NCBI RefSeq assembly: GCF_044003965.1
Contig: NZ_JBAWKC010000004.1
Location: 1 to 64,000 of the forward strand
Length of the DNA: 64,000 bases
Origin: Yeosuana aquiaggeris
Lineage (GTDB): Bacteria > Bacteroidota > Bacteroidia > Flavobacteriales > Flavobacteriaceae
Direction of reading: 5' to 3'
Below the pieces are notes generated by a model. The model made no database searches, had not been told where the DNA came from, and was given only the letters and a program-made list of their open reading frames with translations. Of this stretch, positions 8,295 through 17,280 are shown one piece after another. Position 1 is the first letter of the stretch, and each line of letters starts with the position of its first letter. Position numbers and translations under genes: made by a program.

Positions 8295-10388
8295 TTAAAT
8301 TCCTTGCGCTTGTATAGCTGTGATAATTACGGTATTAAAAATATCATCAACTGTACAGCCTCTGCTTAAATCATTTACTGGCTTATTTAAACCTTGCAGC
8401 ATTGGTCCGATGGCTATAGCTCCGGTTTCACGTTGCACAGCCTTATAAGTATTATTTCCTGTGTTTAAATCAGGGAAAATTAAAACCGTAGCTTGACCAG
8501 CGACTTCAGAGTTTGGCATTTTACTTTTTCCAACGCCCATATCAACAGCCGCATCATATTGAATAGGACCTTCTATTTTTAGATCTGGTCTTTTTTGTTT
8601 TACAATTTCCGTAGCTTTTCTCACTTTATCAACTTCTTCTCCTTTTCCAGAAGCACCTGATGAATATGATAACATAGCTATTCTAGGCTCTATTCCAAAA
8701 GCAATACTTGATTCTGCAGATGAAATGGCTATTTCGGCTAATTGTTCTGCATTAGGATTCGGATTGATGGCACAATCTCCAAAGACTGATACGCGATCAT
8801 CCAAACACATGAAAAACACAGATGAAACCACCGAAACTGAAGGCTTCATTTTCACAAACTGTAAGGCTGGTTTAATAGTATGTTGCGTGGTATGTGCAGC
8901 TCCTGATACCATACCATCCGCTAATCCCTTATAAACCATCATAGTTCCAAAATAAGAGACATCATTCATTAAATCTTCTGCAATATCAATCGTTACTCCC
9001 TTATCTTTTCTTAATTCATAGAGGGTATTCGCAAAATCCTTTGATAACTCAGACTCCAAAGGATTGATAATATTTACTTTTTCAAGGTCTAATTTTAATC
9101 CTAATCGGTGTAATCCTTCAATAATTTTATTTTTATCACCAAGTATGGTTATATCTACGATATCCATAAGAATCAATCTTACGGCTGCAGCGATGACTCT
9201 ATCATCATTCCCTTCTGGTAATACAATATGTTTTTTAGATGTCTTAGCCCGTTTTAATAAATTATATTGAAACATTCTTGGTGTTATACCAGCATTCTTA
9301 AATGTAATGAGCTTATCAGTCAGTCTATCGACTGTACAATATTTATCAAATGTATTTAAGGAAATTATAATTTTATCTTTATTCTCAGCGTACATGTGAG
9401 AACGTACTGCACCAATTTTATTGGCAACCTCAAAAGTTCCAAACTTAACTGACAGAATTGGCACAATTTGTTGTAATCCTTCAATTAATTTAACGATGGG
9501 TTCTTCGGGTATTAATCCACCTGTTAACACAATTCCTGAAACCGAAGGATAATTACTAGAAATATTAGCTTGTAAGGCACCTAAAATAATGTCTGCTCTA
9601 TCACCTGGGGTGATTATTAAGCAATCTTGTTCCAGTTGTTTTAAATAATTGCGTAACTGCATAGCGCCTACTTTAAAACTACTAGTTTGATTATTTAGGT
9701 ATTCTTTACCAAACAAAACTTTGGCTCCAATCGCTTTTGATATTTCTTTAATTGTAGGATTATTTAATGATGAGATTAATGGAATTGCATTAACAACAAC
9801 ATCCTTTGGTAAATTTTCTTCTACGCCGTCAATTACAATTTTTAGATTTTCTTCCTGGACTTTATTAGCAATGACGGCCAGTACTTTTACTTCTTTTTCT
9901 GTAAATGAATCATAAGCTAAATGCAATCCATTTATAAATTCGTCTAAAGTTTTCCCAACGCCACTTGATACAATAATAGCCGGAATCCCTAAGTTTTTTG
10001 CTATTAAAATATTTGCATCTAATTCTATGGCCGCACCTTCTCCAGAAAAATCAGTTCCTTCAACCAGCATAAAATCATTTTTATCTTCAAGAGCTTTATA
10101 TTTTTCAATAATGGTGTCAAATATTTCACCTTCTTTTCCGGCATTCCTTTTATTAATAAACTCTGTGCGAGTCAACGCAAATGCTTCTTTGTAATTGATA
10201 TCTAAATCAAAATAAGAAAGTATTGTCTTAACATGGTTGTCTTTTTTTCCTAAGCCATCACCATCAATTATGGGTCTGAAATATCCCACTTTAGCTGTTT
10301 TGCCCAACAACATTCTCATTAACCCTAATGCAACAATTGATTTACCACTATTAGGTTCACTTGTTGCAATATAAATTGCCTTATTCAT
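8295..10388 (-). CDS. pta: Phosphate acetyltransferase
   Basis: 697 residues, the long form as in enterobacteria. The N-terminal third is a P-loop AAA_26/BioD-like domain (SEPNSGKS at about residues 10-17). A DRTGG domain follows (about 215-320) and then the catalytic PTA_PTB domain (about 370-690, with VLPEGNDDRVIAAA, SGAAHTT and PNLNTGN-type motifs near the end). It makes acetyl phosphate from acetyl-CoA and feeds ackA immediately downstream. The long N-terminal domains are regulatory in characterised relatives. The gene is transcribed from a divergent region that holds a large perfect inverted repeat next to the predicted pta -7 box. Confidence 0.96.
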   Translation of the reverse strand: MNKAIYIATSEPNSGKSIVALGLMRMLLGKTAKVGYFRPIIDGDGLGKKDNHVKTILSYFDLDINYKEAFALTRTEFINKRNAGKEGEIFDTIIEKYKALEDKNDFMLVEGTDFSGEGAAIELDANILIAKNLGIPAIIVSSGVGKTLDEFINGLHLAYDSFTEKEVKVLAVIANKVQEENLKIVIDGVEENLPKDVVVNAIPLISSLNNPTIKEISKAIGAKVLFGKEYLNNQTSSFKVGAMQLRNYLKQLEQDCLIITPGDRADIILGALQANISSNYPSVSGIVLTGGLIPEEPIVKLIEGLQQIVPILSVKFGTFEVANKIGAVRSHMYAENKDKIIISLNTFDKYCTVDRLTDKLITFKNAGITPRMFQYNLLKRAKTSKKHIVLPEGNDDRVIAAAVRLILMDIVDITILGDKNKIIEGLHRLGLKLDLEKVNIINPLESELSKDFANTLYELRKDKGVTIDIAEDLMNDVSYFGTMMVYKGLADGMVSGAAHTTQHTIKPALQFVKMKPSVSVVSSVFFMCLDDRVSVFGDCAINPNPNAEQLAEIAISSAESSIAFGIEPRIAMLSYSSGASGKGEEVDKVRKATEIVKQKRPDLKIEGPIQYDAAVDMGVGKSKMPNSEVAGQATVLIFPDLNTGNNTYKAVQRETGAIAIGPMLQGLNKPVNDLSRGCTVDDIFNTVIITAIQAQGI

Positions 10389-10416
10389 TGAAATAAAAAT
10401 TGAAATAAATTCAATG

Positions 10417-10424
10417 CAAATGTA
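10417..10424 (-). promoter_or_regulatory. Predicted pta -7 box
   Basis: TACATTTG on the minus strand matches the Bacteroidota TAnnTTTG consensus exactly and lies 29 bp from the pta start codon. No TTTG is seen 19-20 bp further upstream. That place is occupied by the arm of the 24-bp inverted repeat. Confidence 0.6.
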
Positions 10425-10425
10425 C

Positions 10426-10513
10426 TTTAAAATAATATAAAATAAATTTTAAAAGCCCTAAAAATCAAGGGTTTTACGATTTTTTTTTCAAATTTATTTT
10501 ATATTATTTTAAA
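10426..10513. repeat. Perfect 24-bp inverted repeat in the pta/hutI divergent region
   Basis: Bases 10426-10449 and 10490-10513 are exact reverse complements of each other (24 of 24), separated by 40 nt. The arms contain only A and T. The spacer itself can fold a small hairpin (AAAAGCCC against GGGTTTT). The left arm begins one base from the pta -7 box and covers its -33 region. Both flanking genes are transcribed away from it, so it is not a terminator. A regulatory cruciform/operator or a decayed miniature element are the main possibilities. Confidence 0.9.
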
Positions 10514-10594
10514 ATGATTTTTATCATATTTTGAATATTTTTTTTCAATTAAAAATATCATCAATTTATAATAAATTACCCTTATTTTTACTTT

Positions 10595-11836
10595 ATGGTT
10601 TTACTTATAAAGAACATAAAGGAATTACTTCAAGTTAGAGAGTCACAAATTAAATTCATTTCTGGTAAAGAAATGAGTACACTTCCATCAATAAAGAATG
10701 CCTTTCTTTTAATAGAAAATGAGACTATTATTGATTATGGAAGTATGGTACATTTTAAAAATATTTCAGTTGATAAAACAATAGATGCTACTGGAAAAAT
10801 GGTAATGCCGGCTTATTGTGATTCTCATACGCATATTGTTTATGCCGGAAATAGAGAATTGGAATTTGTAGATAGAATAAATGGTTTGAGTTATGAAGAA
10901 ATTGCAAAACGGGGCGGTGGTATATTAAATTCCGCTAAAACCCTTCAAAACACCAGTGAAGATGCCCTTTATGAGCAATCTATTCAACGTATAAAAGAAG
11001 TTATGGCTTTGGGTACGGGTGCATTGGAAATAAAATCAGGGTATGGCCTAAATGTTGAATCTGAACTTAAAATGTTAAGAGTAATAAAGCGAATAAAGGA
11101 AAACTTTCCCATTGAGATTAAAGCTACCTTTCTTGGTGCCCATGCTATTCCGCTAGAATACAAAAATGATAAGAAAGGTTATATAGATTTAATAATAAAC
11201 GTCATGCTTCCTGAAATTTCAAAGGAAGGATTGGCTAACTATATTGATGTTTTCTGTGAAAAAGGTTATTTCTCTTTAGAAGACACAGAACAAATACTAA
11301 AAGCAGGTGAAAAATTTGGCTTAATCCCGAAAATTCATGTTAACCAATTTAATGCTTTTGGCGGTGTTAGCTTAGGCATAAAATACAACGCTTTGTCTGT
11401 AGATCATTTAGAAGAATTAAATGATGAAGATATTACTGCATTACAAAATAGTTTAACTATGCCTGTAGCTTTACCTTCATGCTCGTACTTTTTAAGTATC
11501 CCCTATACCCCAGGCAGAAAACTTATTAATGCAGGACTGCCTATGGCTTTAGCTTCTGACTATAACCCAGGGTCAACACCTAGTGGAAATATGAATTTTG
11601 TGCTAAGTACCGCATGTATTAAAATGAAAATAACTCCTGAAGAAGCTATAAATGCCGCGACCATTAATGGGGCTTATGCCATGGGAATAGCTGATAACTA
11701 TGGAAGTATAACCATTGGTAAAAAAGCGAATTTAATAATAACGAAAAAAATTCCGAGCTACTATTATTTACCATATGCCTTTGGCGACAATCATATTGAT
11801 CAGGTGATCATCAAAGGAGAATCAATATTATATTAA
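10595..11836 (+). CDS. hutI: Imidazolonepropionase
   Basis: 413 residues, the usual length. It hydrolyses 4-imidazolone-5-propionate to N-formimino-L-glutamate, the third step of histidine degradation. Visible signatures of the amidohydrolase fold are the metal motif SHTHIVYAG (His78, His80), the RGGGI loop, EIKSGYGL, ATFLGAHA, IHVNQF, SVDHLEE and ASDYNPGS, which carries the metal/catalytic Asp. hutG lies downstream on the same strand but is separated by an opposite-strand gene. hutH and hutU are not in the window. A strong terminator follows. Confidence 0.96.
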   Translation: MVLLIKNIKELLQVRESQIKFISGKEMSTLPSIKNAFLLIENETIIDYGSMVHFKNISVDKTIDATGKMVMPAYCDSHTHIVYAGNRELEFVDRINGLSYEEIAKRGGGILNSAKTLQNTSEDALYEQSIQRIKEVMALGTGALEIKSGYGLNVESELKMLRVIKRIKENFPIEIKATFLGAHAIPLEYKNDKKGYIDLIINVMLPEISKEGLANYIDVFCEKGYFSLEDTEQILKAGEKFGLIPKIHVNQFNAFGGVSLGIKYNALSVDHLEELNDEDITALQNSLTMPVALPSCSYFLSIPYTPGRKLINAGLPMALASDYNPGSTPSGNMNFVLSTACIKMKITPEEAINAATINGAYAMGIADNYGSITIGKKANLIITKKIPSYYYLPYAFGDNHIDQVIIKGESILY

Positions 11837-11847
11837 TTTTTAAACAT

Positions 11848-11880
11848 AAAAAAACCCGAAAGTTTTCTTTCGGGTTTTTT
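11848..11880 (+). terminator. Bidirectional terminator after hutI
   Basis: ACCCGAAAG/CTTTCGGGT stem with a 4-base TTTT loop, seven A's before and six T's after. It sits between the convergent hutI and the coiled-coil protein gene and can serve both. Confidence 0.9.
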
Positions 11881-11896
11881 ATTTACTTAATATTTC

Positions 11897-12784
11897 TCAT
11901 TTAAGAGTAAACTCTGAATTAGCCACTAAGTCTTTTTCATTGAATACATTCACAATATAACGTCCTTTTACAAATTTACCTGAATCTGTAGGTGCTAAAA
12001 ACTCACAAACATTTAAACTTGTATTTTCATAATTAAATTTACTAATCATACTGTAATTTAAAGTTTGTTCTCCAAAAGTTACTTGCTCATTAGCTCCTAA
12101 AGTATTACTATTTGGATCTATAACTTGAATATAAAGTTCTTGATCACCCGCTTGTACCAGTTTATTTTTAGCAACTGTAAAACAAACACTGATTTTATCT
12201 GCACGACTAGCTCTTTCAGTTGGTACTAATTTTCCAGAAGTTCTTTCAATAACTCCTAAAACTTTTAATCCTACAGCTGATAAAACAGCAGCATTTTCCA
12301 TAACTTCTGCTAAAGCATTGTTTTGTAATAACAAAGAATCAGTAAACATAGTTCTTTCTTCTAAACGTACTTTAGTACTATCTAAAGACGTTGCTAAATA
12401 AGCATTTTGAGTTTTTAATGATTCATTTTCAGCTAACAATAAATCCATTTCTTTTTGAAGTGAAGTATACTTTTGTTTGTATCTCCATAAACTTTTCACG
12501 TTTGTTTCTGAAATTTTTAAAGAGTCAATTAAACCTTGAATACGGTCTCTTGCTTCAATTAAATCGTTTTTAGCAATAGTGTTTTCGCTAATGGCAGCAT
12601 CATATTGTTTTGCCATGGCGTTTAAATCATTCATTACTAATTGTTTTTGTTCAGTAAGATCTTTTTTCGTTTTATTACTTTCGTTATAAAGATTTAGTGA
12701 ATAAAAAGCTGTACCTAAAAAAAGGACAAGTGCAATACCTAGTGCAACTTTTAATCCCATACTACTGCTACCATTGTTTTCCAT
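11897..12784 (-). CDS. Conserved membrane-anchored coiled-coil protein, function unknown
   Basis: 295 residues. A single membrane segment at about residues 9-29 (LKVALGIALVLFLGTAFYSL) is followed by a long heptad-rich coiled coil (about 33-150, many K/E/L/Q). A C-terminal globular beta-rich domain (about 165-295: GLKVLGVIERTSGK, VCFTVAKNKLV, YIQVIDPNSN, YIVNVFNEK) would lie outside the cytoplasmic membrane if the N-terminus is inside. I recognise it as a widespread flavobacterial protein that is sometimes labelled as a ParA-like chromosome-partition protein. No ATPase motif supports that label. Its job is unknown; the form suggests a periplasmic scaffold or envelope component. Confidence 0.75.
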   Translation of the reverse strand: MENNGSSSMGLKVALGIALVLFLGTAFYSLNLYNESNKTKKDLTEQKQLVMNDLNAMAKQYDAAISENTIAKNDLIEARDRIQGLIDSLKISETNVKSLWRYKQKYTSLQKEMDLLLAENESLKTQNAYLATSLDSTKVRLEERTMFTDSLLLQNNALAEVMENAAVLSAVGLKVLGVIERTSGKLVPTERASRADKISVCFTVAKNKLVQAGDQELYIQVIDPNSNTLGANEQVTFGEQTLNYSMISKFNYENTSLNVCEFLAPTDSGKFVKGRYIVNVFNEKDLVANSEFTLK

Positions 12785-12904
12785 AATTACTTGATTTTAA
12801 TTTGTTTTAATAGTTTAATGAATTTTAATTTTATACTTGTTTTTTTAATACTTTGAATAAATAAAAAACTGTATTTTTAAATATTCTAAAAATTTAATTA
12901 TTCA

Positions 12905-13924
12905 ATGGATAAACTAGTTTTATTTAATAATTCAGAACTAAATAAATTACTAAACAAGCGTACAGGTGAATCCAAATTTGGAGAACATGTTACTCTTTTA
13001 GCTTCCATTTCTAACATATACGACGAACTTAAAAATTTGGATGTTACACATGTAATTATAGGTTTGCCAGAAGATGTTGGCGTATTTGCAAATCACGGAA
13101 TGACAGGGACTTACAACACTTGGAATACCGTAATAAAATTTTTAGTAAATATTCAAAATAATCAATTTACAAAAGCAAATAAGGTTTTAATATTAGGACA
13201 TTTAGATTTTTCGTCTGAAATGCTAAAAGTTTCAAGCCTAGACCAATCAAAGAAAAAAGATGTTTTAAAGGCTAGAAAAATGGTCAAAAAAATTGACACT
13301 TATGTCACTTATATTATAGAACAAATTGTTTCAGCCGGGAAAAAACCTATTGTTATTGGCGGAGGTCATAATAATGCCTATGGAAATATAAAAGGTGCTT
13401 CACTGGCCTATGGCTTTCCTATTAACGTGGTTAATTTTGACGCCCATTCAGACTTTAGACCTGAAGAAGGTCGTCATAGCGGCAATGGTTTTTCATATGC
13501 TTATGCCGAAGGCTTTCTAAAGAACTATTTTGTTTTTGGATTACACGAAAATTATACATCTGACAGTATTTTTAAATCCTTTTCAAAAATAAAATCAATT
13601 CAATACAACACATTTGAAACTATAGAAATTCGAAAAGACTTAAAATATAAAAATGAATTACAGCGTGCATTGGAACATGTCTCTGGCAAACCTTTTGGAA
13701 TTGAAATTGATTGTGACGCCATTGAAAACATTTCCAGTAGCGCAATGACTCCAAGTGGATTTAGTGTGAATAAAACCAGGTCATTTATTAATTTTTTTGC
13801 CAAGAATGAAAATGCCTGCTATTTACATATCTGTGAAGCTATTGCCAACACTGAAAATGAAAAACAAATAGGCAAATTAATTACTTATTTAATCACAGAT
13901 TTTATTAAAGCCCATGCTAATTAA
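12905..13924 (+). CDS. hutG: Formimidoylglutamase-like arginase family protein
   Basis: 339 residues of the arginase/agmatinase ureohydrolase fold. The binuclear manganese ligands are visible: GGGH (His155), DAHSD (Asp179, His181, Asp183) and EIDCD (Asp269, Asp271). In the histidine pathway HutG hydrolyses N-formimino-L-glutamate to glutamate and formamide. The nearby hutI, which makes that substrate, supports this over arginase. The motif after His155 is NN instead of the usual S/E/D, and the protein is longer than canonical HutG, so substrate is inferred from context. The downstream GNAT gene overlaps its 3' end by 11 bp. Confidence 0.82.
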   Translation: MDKLVLFNNSELNKLLNKRTGESKFGEHVTLLASISNIYDELKNLDVTHVIIGLPEDVGVFANHGMTGTYNTWNTVIKFLVNIQNNQFTKANKVLILGHLDFSSEMLKVSSLDQSKKKDVLKARKMVKKIDTYVTYIIEQIVSAGKKPIVIGGGHNNAYGNIKGASLAYGFPINVVNFDAHSDFRPEEGRHSGNGFSYAYAEGFLKNYFVFGLHENYTSDSIFKSFSKIKSIQYNTFETIEIRKDLKYKNELQRALEHVSGKPFGIEIDCDAIENISSSAMTPSGFSVNKTRSFINFFAKNENACYLHICEAIANTENEKQIGKLITYLITDFIKAHAN

Positions 13925-14387
13925 TATAATTAGTTACCAACCGGAGTATATACCATCTTTTTATGAATTAAATATTGAATGGCTCCAAACCTTTTTTTAT
14001 GTTGAACCTTATGATGAGGAGGTATTAAGTAATCCTAAAAAATATATTATCGATAAAGGGGGGCATATATTTTTTGCCAAGTTAGAAAACCAAATTATAG
14101 GAACTGTTGCTTTGATGCCTACTAAAGTAAATTCCATTGTTGAACTAACAAAAATGGCTGTTTCTCCAAGCTATAGAGGTTTAATTATAGGACAGCAACT
14201 TATGCAACATTGCATCAGGTATTCTATGGAAAACAACATAAATTCCATCATCTTATATTCAAACAGAAAGCTTGAAAATGCCATTTATATTTATAAAAAA
14301 TATGGTTTTATCGAGATTCCGGTAGAAGAAAATTGTCCTTATAAGCGTTGCAATATTAAAATGCAATTAGCCTTAAAAAAATCATAG
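13914..14387 (+). CDS. GNAT family N-acetyltransferase
   Basis: 157 residues. The acetyl-CoA-binding motif A is visible (LTKMAVSPSYRGLIIGQQLM, with R-G-L-I-I-G as the pyrophosphate loop), followed by the usual YKKYGF motif near residue 130. The start overlaps hutG by 11 bp, so translation is probably coupled. The substrate is unknown; a small molecule or amine is as likely as a protein. Its stop overlaps the stop region of the convergent nudK by 6 bp. Confidence 0.88.
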   Translation: MLINIISYQPEYIPSFYELNIEWLQTFFYVEPYDEEVLSNPKKYIIDKGGHIFFAKLENQIIGTVALMPTKVNSIVELTKMAVSPSYRGLIIGQQLMQHCIRYSMENNINSIILYSNRKLENAIYIYKKYGFIEIPVEENCPYKRCNIKMQLALKKS

Positions 14388-14963
14388 TAACTTATGAATT
14401 ATTGCATATTGAAGTAAAACAATCGTTCTAGTATCTTCTATTTTTCCCGAATTTAACATTTCAATGGCTTCTTTAAATGGTATTTCCATCACTTCAATAT
14501 CTTCATGCTCACTTTCCAATCCACCTCCTGCATTTACCTTCATGTTGTTCGAATATTCTCCAATAAAAAAATGCATCTTTTCTGTCATAACACCAGGTGA
14601 TGAATAGGCTTCGTAAACTTTCTTGACACTTTTCAACCTATAGCCTACTTCTTCTTCTGTTTCTCTAATAATACAGGCTTCGGGTTGGTCTTTGTCTAAT
14701 AAACCCGCACATATTTCAACTAAGAAACCGTCTGAATTTCCATTTATATAAGTCGGCATTCTAAACTGTCTGGTTAAAATAATGCTGCCCTTTTCTTTAT
14801 TATACAACAATATGCCAGCACCATCTCCTCTATCATAACATTCCCTGACTTGAGTGACCCATTCCTCATTTTTCATTAAATAATCAAAAGTCACTTTATT
14901 CAATGTGTAAAATTGTTTTGAAAGCAATTCTGTTTTAATATTTTTTACCCTTATTTTTGACAT
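14382..14963 (-). CDS. nudK: GDP-mannose pyrophosphatase, NudK-type Nudix hydrolase
   Basis: 193 residues. It closely resembles E. coli NudK along its whole length, for example CYDRGDGAGILLYN, TRQFRMPTYINGN, ICAGLLD, FIGEYS and NAGGGLESEHEDIEV. The Nudix box lies at about residues 87-108 and has the REtEEEVGY metal-binding core. NudK hydrolyses GDP-mannose to GMP and mannose-1-phosphate. It is transcribed alone and converges on the GNAT gene. Confidence 0.88.
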   Translation of the reverse strand: MSKIRVKNIKTELLSKQFYTLNKVTFDYLMKNEEWVTQVRECYDRGDGAGILLYNKEKGSIILTRQFRMPTYINGNSDGFLVEICAGLLDKDQPEACIIRETEEEVGYRLKSVKKVYEAYSSPGVMTEKMHFFIGEYSNNMKVNAGGGLESEHEDIEVMEIPFKEAIEMLNSGKIEDTRTIVLLQYAIIHKLL

Positions 14964-15093
14964 TCGTTTACTTTATGAATATTATTTATCTGGTAATTTC
15001 GTAAAATTAATTAAATATGAAATTTTAATTTAACATATTCTTAGTTAAAACGTATAAACCTATCTAGACCAATATTTAGTGAATAAAAAATAT

Positions 15094-15101
15094 TATATTT
15101 G
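15094..15101 (+). promoter_or_regulatory. Predicted -7 box for the small membrane protein
   Basis: TATATTTG matches TAnnTTTG exactly. Transcription would start near 15107, only about 5 nt before the ATG at 15112 but about 23 nt before the in-frame ATG at 15130, which bears on the choice of start. Confidence 0.5.
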
Positions 15102-15111
15102 ATTCGCTATA

Positions 15112-15369
15112 ATGCAATTTGCTCAAACAATGCTTTTAAAACATACTATTAATTTTTTATCAGGATTTACTGTTATTGAACAGAGTGACATTGTAACTGT
15201 TTTAATAGTGGTTGTTATCTTTTTTTCAATTCTTTTAATTTTAGGAATAAGAAAGTCTTATAAACTTAAAAAAGAAAATGAGCGATTGGATAAGATAAGT
15301 GAGGAAATAGCGAAACAAAAAGAAGAGTATAAAGACTTTACTGAAGGCCACATGTATGGTAATAATTAA
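15112..15369 (+). CDS. Small single-pass membrane protein, function unknown
   Basis: 85 residues with one strong membrane segment (about 27-45: IVTVLIVVVIFFSILLILG). A charged, coiled-coil-prone cytoplasmic tail follows (KKENERLDKISEEIAKQKEEYKDF). The ATG at 15130 (MLLKHT) is an alternative start that leaves 79 residues and a more plausible leader after the predicted -7 box. It has its own promoter and a strong terminator, so it is a monocistronic gene. I recognise no named family. Confidence 0.7.
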   Translation: MQFAQTMLLKHTINFLSGFTVIEQSDIVTVLIVVVIFFSILLILGIRKSYKLKKENERLDKISEEIAKQKEEYKDFTEGHMYGNN

Positions 15370-15370
15370 T

Positions 15371-15406
15371 AAAAAAAAAAGCCTGCAGTTTTGCAGGTTT
15401 TTTTTT
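15371..15406 (+). terminator. Bidirectional terminator between the small membrane gene and ettA
   Basis: CCTGCA/TGCAGG stem with a GTTT loop, ten A's upstream and nine T's downstream. It serves the plus-strand small gene and the minus-strand ettA operon. Confidence 0.88.
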
Positions 15407-17098
15407 CTATCTTACTAACTTCTTATATTTAAGACGTTTAGGCATCAAATCGCCACCAAGTCGTTTTTTCTTATTTTCTTCATATTCACTAAAACTTCCT
15501 TCAAAGAAATACACCTGAGAATCGCCTTCAAAAGCTAAAATATGCGTACAAATTCTATCTAAAAACCATCTGTCATGTGATATTACAACAGCACAACCTG
15601 CGAAGTTTTCTAAACCTTCTTCTAAGGCACGCAAGGTATTCACATCAAGGTCGTTCGTTGGTTCATCTAATAACAACACATTTCCTTCTTCTTTTAGTGT
15701 CATAGCCAAATGCAGACGGTTTCTTTCACCACCAGATAACAATTTAACTTTCTTATTTTGTTCACCTCCAGAGAAGTTAAAACGACTTAAATAGGCTCTG
15801 GAATTTACTTCTCTGCCGCCCATTAAAATTAACTCTTGCTCATCGCTAAAGTTTTGCCAGATCGTTTTTTCTGGGTCAATATTTGAATGACTCTGGTCTA
15901 CATAGGCGATTTTAGCAGTTTCACCCACCTTAAACTCTCCTTTATCTGGCTTCTCTTCACCCATGATCATTCTGAAAATAGTTGTTTTACCAGCACCATT
16001 TGGTCCAATAACGCCAACAATTCCAGCTTGAGGTAATTTGAAATTTAAATTTTCATACAATAGTTTATCACCATAGGCTTTACTTACTCCAATGGCTTCA
16101 ATCACATTAGTTCCTAATCTGGGACCATTTGGAATATATATTTCAAGTTTTTCGTCAAGTTGTTTTTGATCCTGACTCATCAACTTATCATAATTATTCA
16201 AACGTGCTTTTTGTTTGGTTTGACGTCCTTTGGCACCTTGTCGTACCCATTCTAATTCGCGCTCCAAAGTTTTCTGACGTTTTGATGCTACTTTACTTTC
16301 TTGTGCCATGCGTTTAGATTTTTGATCTAACCAAGAAGAATAGTTCCCTTTCCATGGAATCCCTTCACCCCTGTCTAGCTCTAAAATCCATCCAGCCACA
16401 TTATCTAAAAAGTATCTATCATGTGTTACCGCGATGACAGTTCCTTTATATTGAGCTAAATGATGCTCTAACCAATGTACAGATTCTGCATCCAAATGGT
16501 TGGTAGGTTCATCCAGCAGTAACACATCTGGTTCCTGTAATAATAATCTACATAAAGCAACACGTCTTCGCTCTCCACCAGATAAGACACTTATCTTTTT
16601 ATCACCTTCCGGCGTGCGTAACGCATCCATGGCGATTTCAAGTTTGGTATCAAGTTCCCAAGCATTTGAAGCATCAATTTTATCCTGTAGTTCTGCTTGG
16701 CGAGCCATAAGCTTATCCATTTTATCTGGATTGCTATATACTTCCTCTAAGCCAAACATATCGTTTATCTTGTTGTATTCATCAAGGATAGCAACCGTTT
16801 CCGCAGCCCCTTCTTTAACAATTTCAATCACTGTTTTACTATCATCCAACTTTGGATCTTGCTCTAAATAACCAACCGAATAATCCTGTAAAAACGTAAC
16901 ATCACCCTGATAATTCTTTTCAACACCTGCAATAATTTTAAGTAGTGTAGATTTTCCTGAGCCGTTTAAACCTAAAATTCCAATTTTAGCCCCGTAAAAA
17001 AAACTTAAATAAATATTTTTTAAAACGGGCGTGTTTGCTCCTGGAAAGGTCTTGGTTAAACCAGTCATTGAGAAGATAACTTTCTTATCGTCGCTCAT
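15407..17098 (-). CDS. ettA: Energy-dependent translational throttle protein EttA (ABC-F)
   Basis: 563 residues with two ABC ATPase domains and no membrane segment. Walker A motifs are GLNGSGKST (near residue 42) and GPNGAGKTT. Signature motifs are LSGGERRR and LSGGERNR. Walker B regions are LLLDEPTNHLD and LLLDEPTNDLD. The charged linker between the domains (QESKVASKRQKTLERELEW) is the ribosome-contacting P-site tRNA interaction motif region. EttA gates the first elongation step of ribosomes according to ATP/ADP. Its ATG overlaps the stop of the upstream CAL67264 gene (TAATG), so the two are translationally coupled. Confidence 0.95.
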   Translation of the reverse strand: MSDDKKVIFSMTGLTKTFPGANTPVLKNIYLSFFYGAKIGILGLNGSGKSTLLKIIAGVEKNYQGDVTFLQDYSVGYLEQDPKLDDSKTVIEIVKEGAAETVAILDEYNKINDMFGLEEVYSNPDKMDKLMARQAELQDKIDASNAWELDTKLEIAMDALRTPEGDKKISVLSGGERRRVALCRLLLQEPDVLLLDEPTNHLDAESVHWLEHHLAQYKGTVIAVTHDRYFLDNVAGWILELDRGEGIPWKGNYSSWLDQKSKRMAQESKVASKRQKTLERELEWVRQGAKGRQTKQKARLNNYDKLMSQDQKQLDEKLEIYIPNGPRLGTNVIEAIGVSKAYGDKLLYENLNFKLPQAGIVGVIGPNGAGKTTIFRMIMGEEKPDKGEFKVGETAKIAYVDQSHSNIDPEKTIWQNFSDEQELILMGGREVNSRAYLSRFNFSGGEQNKKVKLLSGGERNRLHLAMTLKEEGNVLLLDEPTNDLDVNTLRALEEGLENFAGCAVVISHDRWFLDRICTHILAFEGDSQVYFFEGSFSEYEENKKKRLGGDLMPKRLKYKKLVR

Positions 17099-17280
17099 TA
17101 TACTCTTCCTTTTAAAGCATTAAACACCCAGGCAATGGCAAAAAAACCAATACCAACAGATGCAAAGCCCCAGCCTGCAACTTCATTATATCTAAAGGCT
17201 CCAAGTCCTATTAAACCTAATCCTACTATCACCATAATTGTTGTGGCCCAAGCCAAAACGGTATTTTTGTTCATTGCCAT
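17098..17280 (-). CDS. CAL67264 family small membrane protein
   Basis: 60 residues with two membrane helices (about 9-27 and 34-54) joined by a short NEVAGW loop. The sequence matches what I recall of the flavobacterial CAL67264 family, whose function is unknown. A second ATG two codons in (17274) is possible. Its stop overlaps the ettA start by 1 nt (TAATG), and the pair appears to be one transcript. Confidence 0.85.
   Translation of the reverse strand: MAMNKNTVLAWATTIMVIVGLGLIGLGAFRYNEVAGWGFASVGIGFFAIAWVFNALKGRV

Noticed and set aside
11897..12784. ParA-like chromosome partitioning protein
   Set aside because: No Walker motif is present; the sequence shows a membrane anchor and coiled coil only.
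16500..16871. 123-codon open frame on the plus strand
   Set aside because: It lies wholly antisense within ettA, and its translation is low-complexity Ser/Leu-rich sequence typical of a shadow frame.
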